A stretch of DNA of 64,000 nucleotides from Bacillus sp. FJAT-49711 (GTDB lineage: Bacteria; Bacillota; Bacilli; Bacillales; Bacillaceae_C). Below the pieces are notes generated by a model. That model saw nothing but the letters and a program-made list of their open reading frames with translations. It ran no database searches and was not told the origin of the DNA. This document shows positions 19,283 through 31,370 of this stretch, piece after piece. The stretch spans positions 24,091-88,090 of the forward strand of contig NZ_JAGYPL010000008.1 in NCBI RefSeq assembly GCF_018343715.1. The letters are read 5' to 3'. Made by a program: the position numbers and the translations under genes. Every line of letters begins with the position of its first letter. Within the stretch, counting starts at the first letter, position 1.

Positions 19283-20156
19283 AATCGTCAATCGGGGGTT
19301 TAAAAGGCATGCCAGTTCGCAACACACCTTTTGTTTCCACTCCTCCAAGACCTTTTTCCCCAGTAAGTGTGTTCCGCAAGACATCCCACACATTAATCCT
19401 TTCCATAAAGGGGGTAAAACTGATTTTTGCAACGATATAGACAGGGTCAAGTGCATGAATATTAACACGTTGCGGGGAACTTGCGAAGTTGGCACCTGCG
19501 AAAATGAGTGATTCGAAATGCGATTGACAGGCACCTGCAAAAATGACGAGTTGATCAAGGTTTGGTATTTTTTTTCGAGCTTCTTTTACAGTTTCTACAA
19601 AAAACTTGGAATGTCGATATGCATTTAGATCAACTTTTTTTCCTTTTGATTTTGAATAAGCATCATGTCCAGTGATTACAAGAATATCCGGACGATATTG
19701 TTCAATCAACTGTCCGACACGCAGATGCATTTCTTTTTCATCACAATGGATGCCAATTACAGCGACACCAAGTTTTTCATATAAATCTAAGCATTTTTGC
19801 AAATAGTTAGGGTCTCCGTCAAGATGGAGGACTCTCCCTGGCATTTGAAAATAATTAAAATCTCGTTTATAGCCTGAAGTTACTTTATACTCTTGTTCTA
19901 GCCGAATGAGGTCGATATCTTGCCTAAATAATTCAAATGATTGCTCTTCAAGTGAACGGACTTCCGACGTCCTCTTAAAACGTTCAGCTTCACTTATAGG
20001 GATTAAGTCATCAATAGGCGAGTCTGCTGCAAGCCGGTAATCTTCCCCGTATAAAATAGCAGTCCTTTGACCGTCAATCTCCATGATATCGATGACTCTA
20101 AATAAAATGTCACATTTATAGGACAAGCGGCCGACAATCATATTGATTTCAATCAC
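19281..20156 (-). CDS. yabG: Sporulation-specific cysteine protease YabG
   Basis: YabG is made in the mother cell and processes spore coat proteins. From the GTG at 20156 it has 291 residues, close to the 290 of B. subtilis; GGAG lies 9 bases upstream. A TTG five codons earlier overlaps that ribosome-binding site. Conserved parts are VLHLDGDPNYL, DILVITGHDAYSK, DQLVIFAGACQSHFESL (with the likely catalytic Cys and a nearby His) and PQRVNIHALDPVYIV. A sigma-K-type promoter is readable upstream and a terminator follows. Confidence 0.95.
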   Translation of the reverse strand: MIEINMIVGRLSYKCDILFRVIDIMEIDGQRTAILYGEDYRLAADSPIDDLIPISEAERFKRTSEVRSLEEQSFELFRQDIDLIRLEQEYKVTSGYKRDFNYFQMPGRVLHLDGDPNYLQKCLDLYEKLGVAVIGIHCDEKEMHLRVGQLIEQYRPDILVITGHDAYSKSKGKKVDLNAYRHSKFFVETVKEARKKIPNLDQLVIFAGACQSHFESLIFAGANFASSPQRVNIHALDPVYIVAKISFTPFMERINVWDVLRNTLTGEKGLGGVETKGVLRTGMPFKPPIDD

Positions 20157-20204
20157 GGTCGTCAACTCCAATGAACAACGAATAAATTATGTTCCTCATG
20201 GATT

Positions 20205-20232
20205 TAGGCTATGCAGACGACTTGAACTATGT
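20205..20232 (-). promoter_or_regulatory. Sigma-K-type promoter of yabG
   Basis: The minus strand has AC (20232-20231), 17 bases, then CATAGCCTA (20213-20205), matching AC-N16/17-CATAnnnTA. A second CATAnnnTA (CATAATTTA) lies closer to the gene with a poorer -35. YabG is sigma-K dependent in B. subtilis. Confidence 0.55.
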
Positions 20233-20317
20233 GAATTAGATTGCTTTTCATCAATAAAATCCTGTTTCTTATAGAATGAGGTAATCATGTCAATATAATT
20301 TGAGTACTAGCTGTCGG

Positions 20318-20443
20318 TGATTTCCGTTGTACAGGGGCTTGAGGTGAGCCTCCTCGCTCGCTTTGCGCCCTGTGGGGTTCTCACTGCCACGCTAATCTCC
20401 CGATGGACAGGACGGCCAGGAGTCGCCTTCCCCTCCAATCAAC
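20318..20443. repeat. Third GC-rich element of the TTGATT family
   Basis: It begins TGATTTCCG and ends CCCCTCCAATCAAC, with GGAGTCGCC and GGACAGGACGGCC near the end. This is the same layout as the elements at 7429 and 7775, in the opposite orientation to the latter. Confidence 0.68.
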
Positions 20444-20534
20444 TAGGTTTTCTATTGAAAGTTGGCAATAAAAAAACTCCCTATTCTTTTTTAAGGCTCT
20501 ACTCTAACTGGATGTTGATTTCAAGATGATTGAA

Positions 20535-20728
20535 AAATAAACGGAAAAACTCCGTTTATTTTGGGAAATACCGATATTTCCTTAATATTAAAGGGAGATT
20601 TTCCGTTTATATGGTCCAAATCTTTGGATTTTGTTATATGTAGAGCAGTTAACCGGAATGCCTCCGCTTATTTCTGCTTCTACAGCTGGTTTATATACAT
20701 TAACCGAAAATTCTCCGACTATTTATGC
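20535..20728. repeat. Series of short degenerate CGG-CCG hairpins
   Basis: Four related segments occur about 50-60 bases apart, at 20535, 20588, 20648 and 20700. They share the pattern TAAnCGGAAnnnCTCCGnTTAT. The first is a perfect 11-bp stem (AAATAAACGGA with its complement); the others are decayed. No gene is supported between the third GC-rich element and rsmA. Confidence 0.5.
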
Positions 20729-20793
20729 TCATACCTACACGAAAGTCAACTACCACATTTCAGGAAGCCCCGTAAAAGCTTTTACCTTCTGTA

Positions 20794-22232
<1,439 letters not shown>

Positions 22233-22387
22233 TTTTCCTCCAAAAAAATTGAAACATTTTTGTAATAAGAACGTCTAATACAGTAAGATAGTTTTCCCCT
22301 ATCTTCTTTGTCGATTATCTTTTGCATCATTACAAACGGTTCAGGAGATGATCGACCCTTTTAAATCATTATAACTTTAATTTATAA

Positions 22388-22417
22388 AAAGAAAAAAGCA
22401 GAGGATTTTTCCCCTGC
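22388..22417 (-). terminator. Terminator of yabE
   Basis: GCAGGGG and CCTCTGC form the stem on the minus strand, followed by TTTTTTCTTTTT, 14 bases past the yabE stop. Confidence 0.75.
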
Positions 22418-22430
22418 ATGAATGATGTCG

Positions 22431-23651
22431 TTAATTTAAAACTCGAATCTTTACTTGTCTTCTCCCGAATCGATAGGCCTCTTCTTTAGAGGCAACAAAA
22501 ATATCAATGCGATTGCCTTTTATTGCGCCTCCAGTATCTCCTGCCACTGCATAGCCATACCCTTCAACCCACACTTTAGATCCAAGTGGAATCACATTAG
22601 GATCAACAGCAATCACCTTTACATTAGGGTTGGAGCGTAAATTAATGCCAGTAGCTGTTACACCTGAACATCCATTGCAATATGCCGTATACGCCGTTGC
22701 GTTCACATACATTTCTTTTCCGCCGCTCGGAGCATTTGAATTTGCAGATGTTGATTTTCCGCGTGAAACTTGAGCAACCATTACTTTCGTTCCAACAGTA
22801 ACAATTTTGTTAACGCTATTTCTTACTTTATTTTCCGTCATTAACTTTCTTTTAACTTCTTTACCGTTTTCCTTGGTCACTTCATATTCTTTTTTCAATA
22901 AACCTTCCTGGCCATTCTGTACCACTTTTTCAGTACCTTTTGCCATAGAGGAGTCTTTTTTAGTAATAACTGCATAATCAATTGGTTCTTCCACTACATC
23001 GGTGACCTTTTCAACGCGGACAATTTTTACTTTACCGTTTGGTTCTACGTTTTTATTTAAGTCTGGCTCCACACGGTCAAATTTCCCTAGTGTGATCCCT
23101 TGTTGCAATAAAAAGTCAGCGACCGTAGTCGAAGTGCTCCATACTTCTTCCTCTTGTTTCCCATTTTTTAATACAAGTGGAAAAGCTCGATCAATTACGA
23201 GTTTCAGATTTTCATATATTGAATCTTCCAAAGAATAGTTAAGTTTATCGTGATCGTTAATGTCCAATCTCTGACTTTCCATAAATTCTTTTACTGTCTT
23301 CGCTGTCGTGTACACATATTCCGTATGCTCGCCGTCCTGTATGGCAACTTTCTTGGCCGGCTCCCACACCACGCTTAGTTTGTTTTGCACAGCGGTATTC
23401 AAAGAATGCGATATATAGTCATCATCTTCTACTACCACATTCAAATCTTTCAGCATTTCCCCTATTGTTTCAGCGTGGGTCTTCACAATCATTTTTTCTC
23501 CATCAACCGAAAGTGCTACTGTATGTTTCGTTCCTTCGTAAACAAGTATTGTTAAAGTGGCCATAAATACTAGAAAACTAGCAATGAAAAGGCCTAATTT
23601 CTTTCGGGTAATTGAAGAAAAATATGAAAATATTGCGGGTTTTGTGTTCAT
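22431..23651 (-). CDS. yabE: YabE-type cell-wall protein with DUF348, G5 and 3D domains
   Basis: This 406-residue exported protein belongs to the YabE/Rpf2-like group, thought to act on peptidoglycan like a lytic transglycosylase. A membrane anchor lies at about residues 19-38. Three DUF348 repeats follow (around 45, 100 and 160), then a G5 domain (about 210-290), a low-complexity Ser/Asn stretch, and a C-terminal 3D domain with AYTAYCNGCSG and the aspartates of DPNVIPLG and AGDTGG. GGAGG lies 9 bases before the ATG. In B. subtilis it is controlled by a sigma-X antisense RNA; I cannot see evidence for that here. Confidence 0.93.
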   Translation of the reverse strand: MNTKPAIFSYFSSITRKKLGLFIASFLVFMATLTILVYEGTKHTVALSVDGEKMIVKTHAETIGEMLKDLNVVVEDDDYISHSLNTAVQNKLSVVWEPAKKVAIQDGEHTEYVYTTAKTVKEFMESQRLDINDHDKLNYSLEDSIYENLKLVIDRAFPLVLKNGKQEEEVWSTSTTVADFLLQQGITLGKFDRVEPDLNKNVEPNGKVKIVRVEKVTDVVEEPIDYAVITKKDSSMAKGTEKVVQNGQEGLLKKEYEVTKENGKEVKRKLMTENKVRNSVNKIVTVGTKVMVAQVSRGKSTSANSNAPSGGKEMYVNATAYTAYCNGCSGVTATGINLRSNPNVKVIAVDPNVIPLGSKVWVEGYGYAVAGDTGGAIKGNRIDIFVASKEEAYRFGRRQVKIRVLN

Positions 23652-23877
23652 ACAAACACGCCTCCTTCTTCTCCGAGAGATTATACAAACAACGTTTGCA
23701 AATTGTCAACTCACATCCCTTTTCGTAAGGTAAGCTCTATTATGCATAGACTAGCTTGAAAAGAAAAGGATGAGTTATCGACAACCCCTGCCTAGGAAGA
23801 AGTAAAGTTTTGTAGAATTTACTGGAATCCCTATTAAAAACTTGATGTACTCTAGTATTTGCCGTTACTAGATTTTG

Positions 23878-24645
23878 TCAATCGATGCCGAACACTTTTT
23901 TTGCATTTGCTGTTGTAATCTGTGCTACTTCTTCCAAACTTAAGCTTTTTAAATCGGCAATTTGTTCTGCTACAAGCCTTACATAACTAGGCTCGTTTCT
24001 CTTGCCTCTGTAAGGATGCGGCGCCAAATACGGACAATCCGTCTCAATTAATAGACGGTCCAGTGGGACTTGAATGGCAACTTCCTTTGGTTTTTTTGCA
24101 TTTTTAAATGTTACAGGACCACCAAGGGAGATATAGAAGTTTAAGTCCAAGCATTGCTTCGCCACCTCAGCACTTCCACTGAAACAATGCATGATGCCCC
24201 CGACTTCTTCTGCATGTTCTTCCTTTAAAATTTCGATAATGTCTTGCGTAGCATCTCGATTATGTATAATAATTGGCATATTTATTTTTTTAGCAAGCCT
24301 GATTTGTTTACGAAACACATCCTTTTGGATTTCCTTTGGCGATTTGTCCCAATGATAATCAAGACCCATTTCCCCTAAGGCTACCACCTTTGGATGTGCT
24401 GCTACCTCTTCAAGCCATATAAGATCTTCTTCTGTCATATCAATTGCGTCAACAGGATGCCATCCAACACTAGCATATAAAAATTTGTGCTCGTCGATGA
24501 TCTCTAATGCTTTTTGGATTGTTTTTCGGTCAAACCCCACTACAACCATATATTCAACTCCCGCATTTTTCGCGCGGGCGATGACTTCATCCAGGTCCTC
24601 AGCATATTGATCATCATTTAGGTGAACGTGTGTATCAAATAACAT
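23878..24645 (-). CDS. yabD: TatD-family metal-dependent deoxyribonuclease YabD
   Basis: TatD-family proteins are TIM-barrel metal hydrolases with 3'-5' exonuclease activity. The 255-residue product shows the metal ligands FDTHVHL at the N-terminus, GEMGLDYHWD near 93, IIHNRDA near 127, MHCFSG near 150 and ETDCPYLAPHPYRG near 200. It lies between metG and yabE, the usual order. Its role in the cell is poorly known beyond nuclease activity. Confidence 0.94.
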   Translation of the reverse strand: MLFDTHVHLNDDQYAEDLDEVIARAKNAGVEYMVVVGFDRKTIQKALEIIDEHKFLYASVGWHPVDAIDMTEEDLIWLEEVAAHPKVVALGEMGLDYHWDKSPKEIQKDVFRKQIRLAKKINMPIIIHNRDATQDIIEILKEEHAEEVGGIMHCFSGSAEVAKQCLDLNFYISLGGPVTFKNAKKPKEVAIQVPLDRLLIETDCPYLAPHPYRGKRNEPSYVRLVAEQIADLKSLSLEEVAQITTANAKKVFGID

Positions 24646-24726
24646 AATTTAGACTCCTTTAATGATTATACTCTTTTCTTCTTTATCATTTATCACAGCT
24701 GACTAACATTTGTATTACAAAACGAA

Positions 24727-24781
24727 ATAACATAGAGAGCATATAAAAAACCGCATTATTGCTGTTATCTCTCTATGTTAT
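24727..24781 (-). terminator. Terminator-like nested inverted repeat after metG
   Basis: ATAACATAGAGAG and CTCTCTATGTTAT form a perfect 13-bp stem. Inside it on the minus strand a smaller hairpin (AACAGCAATAATGCGGTT) runs into TTTTTTATATG, which looks like the true metG terminator. The outer stem would compete with or stabilise it. Confidence 0.55.
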
Positions 24782-24822
24782 TTGCTTTCATTCAATGTTC
24801 TGAATGAACAGAAATATTAAAT

Positions 24823-26802
<1,980 letters not shown>

Positions 26803-26822
26803 TTATAATTTTACTTGAGATT

Positions 26823-27031
26823 GTCCAGCTCTCCAGCGCCTTTCGACTAGCACACTTCTTTTCCTTCTCCCTACGATAAGTCAACATCGACTCGTCCCTC
26901 GTCGTGTTTCCTTTATCTCAGTCGAAGGACTATAAAGGAACGTCGACTAAAATCGCCACGTCCTGTGGCGACGTCGACGGACCCACATCCTGTGGGCCTG
27001 TACGTCGATGAGCAAGGCGCTTCCGCTTTTC
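26823..27031. repeat. Palindromic repeat with inserted hairpins
   Basis: A copy of the family at 10479, in the opposite orientation (CCAGCTCTCCAGCGCC... GCAAGGCGCTTCCGC). Its second half carries extra small hairpins, CGCCACGTCCTGTGGCG and CCCACATCCTGTGGG, not present in the tandem array. Confidence 0.85.
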
Positions 27032-27216
27032 CTATTACTACGCATGATTACCTCTTATATCATCAAAATATACGTGAAAAATAGCATTTACGCAACTTAA
27101 GCATATCATTTTCTCCAGTTGGTGGGTTATGCATATTAAGTGTAAGATTGTTAGTCTTTAAAAAGCACCTTATTTGTTTGTCTATCACTATACCATCCCC
27201 TACCAAGATGTTTCTC

Positions 27217-27339
27217 CTACTAGCAAACTTCTTTTCCTTCTCTCTACGATAAGTCAACATCGATTCGTCCTGTGGCGACGTCGACGGACCCACATCCTGT
27301 GGGCCTGTACGTCGATGAGCAAGGCGCTTCCGCTTTTCT
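27217..27339. repeat. Shorter copy of the palindromic repeat next to abrB
   Basis: It shares more than 100 bases with the end of the copy at 26823, including the CCCACATCCTGTGGG hairpin, but has lost the CTCAGTC part. It stops right before the abrB promoter. Between the two copies (27032-27216) nothing is recognised. Confidence 0.85.
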
Positions 27340-27341
27340 AA

Positions 27342-27370
27342 TTGACTTTAATTGGAAGAACTGTTATCCT
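27342..27370 (+). promoter_or_regulatory. Sigma-A-type promoter of abrB
   Basis: TTGACT (27342-27347), a 17-base spacer and TATCCT (27365-27370) precede abrB by about 78 bases. Confidence 0.65.
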
Positions 27371-27386
27371 TATGAAAGGAGAACTT

Positions 27387-27403
27387 TGTCGAAAAATGGC
27401 GAT
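27387..27403 (+). promoter_or_regulatory. Tandem Spo0A boxes in the abrB leader
   Basis: TGTCGAA (27387-27393) matches the 0A box exactly, and TGGCGAT (27397-27403) follows 10 bases later, matching 5-6 of 7. They lie just downstream of the promoter, as in B. subtilis, where Spo0A~P represses abrB at two boxes in the same place. Confidence 0.72.
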
Positions 27404-27447
27404 GAAACTAAAAATAGACATCTACATAATGGGGAGGAAGTAAGAAT

Positions 27448-27726
27448 ATGAAGTCCACAGGTATTGTTCGTAAAGTTGATGAGCTCGGTCGTGTAGTTAT
27501 TCCAATTGAACTACGACGCACTTTAGGAATAGGGGAAAAAGATGCGTTAGAAATATATGTTGATGATGATAAAATCATCTTAAAAAAATATAAGCCTAGC
27601 ATGACATGCCATATTACAGGTAATGTATCAGAGGATAATGTCGTATTAGCTGGTGGAAAATTAGTTCTTAGCCGCGAAGGCGCCGATGAGCTTATTAATG
27701 AAATTCAAAATGCTTTTAATAAATAA
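27448..27726 (+). CDS. abrB: Transition-state regulator AbrB
   Basis: AbrB represses post-exponential genes during growth and is itself shut off by Spo0A at the onset of sporulation. The 92-residue product has the swapped-hairpin DNA-binding domain at 1-50 (STGIVRKVDELGRVVIP, RRTLGI) with the key arginines, a cysteine near 53 (TCHITG) and the C-terminal multimerisation part. GGGGAGGAAG precedes the ATG. It is the only plus-strand gene in this neighbourhood, as in B. subtilis. It shares a bidirectional terminator with mccB. Confidence 0.97.
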   Translation: MKSTGIVRKVDELGRVVIPIELRRTLGIGEKDALEIYVDDDKIILKKYKPSMTCHITGNVSEDNVVLAGGKLVLSREGADELINEIQNAFNK

Positions 27727-27732
27727 ATTAGC

Positions 27733-27765
27733 AAAGCCAGCTCAATTGTGAGCTGGCTTTTTAGT
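27733..27765. terminator. Bidirectional terminator between abrB and mccB
   Basis: AAAGCCAGCTCA and its complement form a 12-bp perfect stem with a 4-nt loop; T-rich on the plus side (TTTTTAGTATTTT). It is well placed to end both convergent units. Confidence 0.88.
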
Positions 27766-27788
27766 ATTTTACTAGAATTTATGTTATC

Positions 27789-28919
27789 TTACTTCAATGC
27801 TGCTCCAAGATCCTCTAATAAATCCTCCACATCCTCTAGTCCGACAGAAATCCGCACTAAGCCATCCTCTATCCCCAGCTCCAACCTTCTGTCTCGCGGG
27901 ATAGAAGCATGCGTCATCAAAGCAGGAATGGAAATTAAACTTTCCACTGCTCCTAAACTTTCAGCGAGGGTAAAATATTGGACTTTTTTTAATAAATCCA
28001 AGGCTTTTGCTTCACTTTCCACTGTGAAGGATATCATGCCGCCAAAGCCACCCGCTTGCTTTTTGTGAACCTCATGCCCTGGATGATTGTCCAATCCCGG
28101 ATAATAAACTTTTCCAACTGAAGGATGTTCTACTAAAAAAGCTGCAATGATCCTAGTATTCGCTTCGATTTCTTCCATTCTTATTCCCAGCGTTTTAATT
28201 CCACGCATTAACAGCCAACTATCTTGCGGTCCGAGAACACCGCCTGTCGAATTTTGAATAAAATGCAGTTCTTCACCCAATTTTTCATCGGCTGCAATCA
28301 CGAGGCCTGCTACTACATCACTATGTCCCCCAAGATATTTTGTAGCACTATGAAGAACAATATCCGCACCAAGTGTAATGGGCGTTTGCCAATAAGGAGT
28401 ACTGAACGTATTGTCGACAATGACTAAAAGTTCTCGTTCTTTTGCGATTGTACTCATCTCTTGTAAATCGGTAATTTTTAATAAAGGGTTTGTCGGTGTT
28501 TCGATATAAATTGCTTTAGTATTTGATTGAATCGCCTTTTTTACTTTATCTATATCGGTAGTATCAACAAATGAAACGTCAATTCCGAAACGGTTGAACA
28601 CTTTTGTCATCACTCTAAACGTCCCGCCATACACATCATCCGTTAAAATGAGATGATCGCCTTTCGAGAAAAGCTGGACAACTGCTGTAATGGCGGCCAT
28701 ACCTGAAGCAAATGCAAATCCTCTAGCTCCACCTTCAATATCAGCCACTAACTTTTCCAAAGCTTCCCTTGTCGGATTGCCTGTCCTCGCATATTCGTAT
28801 TTAAAATTCCCAACCCCATCTTGCTTGAATGTACTAGCTTGATAGATTGGAATTGAAACAGCTCCCGTATATGGGTCTCTGCCAACGCCGCCGTGAATCA
28901 ATTTCGTTTTCTTTTTCAA
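27789..28919 (-). CDS. mccB: Cystathionine gamma-lyase MccB
   Basis: A PLP enzyme of the Cys/Met metabolism family, 376 residues. As last gene of the operon it should cleave cystathionine to cysteine, completing reverse transsulfuration. The PLP lysine is in HSATKYLGGHSD near residue 195; EYARTGNPTR near 45 and TPTNPLL near 150 are family landmarks. The start ATG overlaps the mccA stop by four bases. The family also contains gamma-synthases and homocysteine gamma-lyases; the neighbours decide for the MccB role. Confidence 0.93.
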   Translation of the reverse strand: MKKKTKLIHGGVGRDPYTGAVSIPIYQASTFKQDGVGNFKYEYARTGNPTREALEKLVADIEGGARGFAFASGMAAITAVVQLFSKGDHLILTDDVYGGTFRVMTKVFNRFGIDVSFVDTTDIDKVKKAIQSNTKAIYIETPTNPLLKITDLQEMSTIAKERELLVIVDNTFSTPYWQTPITLGADIVLHSATKYLGGHSDVVAGLVIAADEKLGEELHFIQNSTGGVLGPQDSWLLMRGIKTLGIRMEEIEANTRIIAAFLVEHPSVGKVYYPGLDNHPGHEVHKKQAGGFGGMISFTVESEAKALDLLKKVQYFTLAESLGAVESLISIPALMTHASIPRDRRLELGIEDGLVRISVGLEDVEDLLEDLGAALK

Positions 28920-29845
28920 CTCACTTCTCCTCCATCATAAATATGGCTGCTTATATATCGTTCACTACTATCTGGAAAAATCGTTACAATATTCGTTCCT
29001 GGTTGTGCTTTTCTCGCTTCTTTCAATGAGGCAGCAAGTGCCGCTCCGGATGAACTTCCTATTAATAACCCTTCCAGTTTTGCTGCTTCTTTAAGAGCAT
29101 CGAAGGCTTCACGGTCGGATATTGTATAGATTTCGTCAAATAAAGATGTATCCATAAAAGGCGGAATAAACTCCAAACCGATTCCTTCTGTTCGATGAGA
29201 GCCAGGCTCCCCTCCATTTAGTATTGATCCTTCAGGTTCAACGACCACACATTTTATTTCGCTAATCCGCTCTTTTAAATATGTAGCAGTCCCCATAAAG
29301 GTTCCACCAGATCCCGCACCAGCGACAAAAATATCAATGTTTCCTTCCAATGCTTTATACAATTCAGGGCCCATCGTTTCATAATACGCAGCTGGGTTAT
29401 TAGGATTTTGAAATTGCCCCGGATAAAAAGCACCTGGAATCTCCGTTAGAAGTTCCTTCGTTTTTTGAATCGCCCCTTCCATCCCAAGTTTAGTAGGGGT
29501 ATTGATTACTTCCGCTCCGAGTGCGCGCATTAACATTTGTTTTTCACGGCTAAATTTTTCAGGTGTTACAAAAATCGCTTTTACACCATATCGAAGGGCG
29601 GCTAGCGCGAGTCCAATTCCAGTATTCCCCGCAGTCGGCTCGATAATGGAGCCGCCTGTTTGAAGGCTGCCATCCTGAATGGCTTTCTCAAGCAAATATT
29701 GTCCGAGTCGATCCTTTACACTTCCCCCTGGGTTGAAATACTCTAATTTTGCAAACAGCTTCACTCCATCAGGGAGAGGAAAGCGAGTAATTTCCAATAG
29801 CGGTGTATTCCCGACTAATTCATGAATACTCCTCGCATAATTCAT
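28916..29845 (-). CDS. mccA: Cystathionine beta-synthase-type enzyme MccA
   Basis: A 309-residue PLP enzyme of the cysteine synthase fold. In B. subtilis MccA (YrhA) joins O-acetylserine with homocysteine to give cystathionine. The PLP lysine lies in NPGGSVKDR near residue 42, the phosphate-binding loop is AGSGGTFMGT near 175, and GSSSGAALAA is near 265. The ATG directly follows the luxS stop with no gap, and the end overlaps mccB. It lacks a CBS regulatory domain, as expected. Confidence 0.92.
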   Translation of the reverse strand: MNYARSIHELVGNTPLLEITRFPLPDGVKLFAKLEYFNPGGSVKDRLGQYLLEKAIQDGSLQTGGSIIEPTAGNTGIGLALAALRYGVKAIFVTPEKFSREKQMLMRALGAEVINTPTKLGMEGAIQKTKELLTEIPGAFYPGQFQNPNNPAAYYETMGPELYKALEGNIDIFVAGAGSGGTFMGTATYLKERISEIKCVVVEPEGSILNGGEPGSHRTEGIGLEFIPPFMDTSLFDEIYTISDREAFDALKEAAKLEGLLIGSSSGAALAASLKEARKAQPGTNIVTIFPDSSERYISSHIYDGGEVS

Positions 29846-30313
29846 TTAAAAAACTTCCGTCCACTCGTCTCGACGTGAGAGCATTTTTTCAGCGATTTCT
29901 TTAGCCCCTTCAAGGCTATGGCTTGCTGCCCAACCGCATTGAACTTCATTGCAAGCAGGAACTTCTGTAGCGGTCAGGACATCTTTCAGCGTATTCTCAA
30001 CAATCGTTAAAATATCTTCATAATCATCATGGTTAACTACCGATAAGTAATAGCCTGTTTGACACCCCATTGGGCTAATATCAACAATTTTATCCGAGTA
30101 ATTTCTGCTGAATTCCGCCATCATATGTTCCAATGAATGTAAAGCAGGCATTTCCATATGCTCTTTATTTGGCTGACAAAAACGGATATCATATTTTCGA
30201 ATTTCATCACCATTATATCCAGTCTTTACACCAGCAAGTCGGATGTAAGGAGCTTTTACCTTTGTATGATCTAAATTAAAACTTTCCACGTTCATCTTTT
30301 TTTCTACAGTCAT
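29846..30313 (-). CDS. luxS: S-ribosylhomocysteine lyase LuxS
   Basis: LuxS splits S-ribosylhomocysteine into homocysteine and DPD, the precursor of autoinducer-2. The 155-residue product has the metal site HSLEH near residue 60, GCQTGYYL with the catalytic cysteine near 88, and a third metal ligand in EVQCGW near 130. The start at 30313 has AGGAG 9 bases upstream; an ATG seven codons inside has only an A-rich lead. It stands where B. subtilis has mtnN in the yrrT operon, between the methyltransferase and mccA, and feeds homocysteine to MccA. Confidence 0.96.
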   Translation of the reverse strand: MTVEKKMNVESFNLDHTKVKAPYIRLAGVKTGYNGDEIRKYDIRFCQPNKEHMEMPALHSLEHMMAEFSRNYSDKIVDISPMGCQTGYYLSVVNHDDYEDILTIVENTLKDVLTATEVPACNEVQCGWAASHSLEGAKEIAEKMLSRRDEWTEVF

Positions 30314-30315
30314 CT

Positions 30316-30963
30316 TTATTCTCTCCTTTGTTTCGTTGCTTCGATTAACCATACGAATTCATTTTTTTGTGTAAAAATAACCGTAAAATCATGTTGTTCG
30401 AAAAGACCTTTCATAATCGGCATCGTTGTATAGTATTCTGTACGCAAATCATTAGCCAATCGCTGAAAGCCTTTATCTTCGGCTTTTTGAATCATATTAT
30501 GTTTAGCGTTTTCATCTTCAAACAATGTATCGGCAAATACAATTTTACCACCGTCTTTAAGAATGGAACTATACTTTCGTATCGCAATTTCTTTTTCATC
30601 ATCCGTTAAATGATGAAAAGCGTACGTACTAACGATTGTGTCAACAGATTGAAAAGGGTGTGTAAATGTTAGGAAGTCACCTTGTAAAATCTTTACTTCC
30701 GGCAACTTTTGCTTTGCCACTTTTCTCATGCCCGCTGAAGGTTCAATACCGCATACCTTTTTTCCACTTTTCAATAACAATTCCGTTAAATTACCAGTTC
30801 CAACCCCAAATTCGATTGTATTTCCTTCTGCTTTTTTCACGACCTCTTCTAATATATGAAGATAGTTACGAAAAACTTCATTATATTCTGGGTCATGCCC
30901 CGAAACGGCTTCATCATAAGAATCAGACCATTCATCAAACAATGCAGTAAAGTCAGTGGACAT
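30316..30963 (-). CDS. yrrT: SAM-dependent methyltransferase YrrT
   Basis: A 215-residue class I methyltransferase: [14 protein letters not shown] near residue 46 (SAM motif I), then [13 protein letters not shown] near 95. Its substrate is unknown; YrrT heads the mcc operon in B. subtilis. It produces S-adenosylhomocysteine, the start of the route through LuxS to cysteine. GGGGGATAAAA precedes the ATG; the stop is 2 bases from luxS. In B. subtilis the operon is repressed by CymR. Confidence 0.9.
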   Translation of the reverse strand: MSTDFTALFDEWSDSYDEAVSGHDPEYNEVFRNYLHILEEVVKKAEGNTIEFGVGTGNLTELLLKSGKKVCGIEPSAGMRKVAKQKLPEVKILQGDFLTFTHPFQSVDTIVSTYAFHHLTDDEKEIAIRKYSSILKDGGKIVFADTLFEDENAKHNMIQKAEDKGFQRLANDLRTEYYTTMPIMKGLFEQHDFTVIFTQKNEFVWLIEATKQRRE

Positions 30964-31011
30964 TTTTATCCCCCTTTTCAGATAAATTTACTCGGAATTA
31001 TTATATTATTT

Positions 31012-31040
31012 AATGTATCATTTGTTGCCTAAAATGACAA
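31012..31040 (-). promoter_or_regulatory. Possible sigma-A promoter of yrrT-luxS-mccAB
   Basis: TTGTCA (31040-31035), 17 bases, TACATT (31017-31012) on the minus strand, about 48 bases before yrrT. Between them and the gene lies AATTCCGAGTAAATT, which only faintly resembles a CymR site. Confidence 0.4.
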
Positions 31041-31229
31041 TCGTAAAAAAGACTTATCCGAAGGCGATATAAGAAGTAAGAGAAAGAGAAATACCCCGTT
31101 GCTTTCGTTCGGAAACTTACGTTTAAAAGGAAAGTAAAATAAAAAGGATTAAGGGTTATCCTTAAGAATAATAAAACCTTCGCAAAGCGTACTTATGTTG
31201 TAGAGATTCTAATATTTATTATTAAATAA

Positions 31230-31262
31230 GGCGCATTTCTATTCCAGAAATGCGCCAAATTT
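31230..31262. terminator. Strong hairpin between divergent units, direction unclear
   Basis: GGCGCATTTCT and AGAAATGCGCC form an 11-bp perfect stem around 5 bases. It is followed by AAATTTTTG on the plus strand and by TTATTTAATAA on the minus strand. It lies upstream of both flanking genes, so it may block stray transcripts. The stretch 31041-31229 shows only a weak hairpin (ATTAAGG/CCTTAAG near 31150). Confidence 0.5.
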
Positions 31263-31370
31263 TTGTATAACCTACTACATTTATATTAGAAATGCAGTAG
31301 GTGACCTTTTGAGTATAAATTCCAGTTTTTTAACAAACTATATAAAAAGCAAAGCACAAGGAGTGATAAA

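Noticed and set aside
19223..19558. 111-codon minus-strand frame overlapping the yabG end
   Set aside because: It is a frame shadow of the strongly conserved C-terminal half of YabG and crosses its terminator.
30964..31000. CymR operator before yrrT
   Set aside because: Only a faint half match (AATTCCGAGTAAATT); not enough to annotate although regulation by CymR would be expected from B. subtilis.
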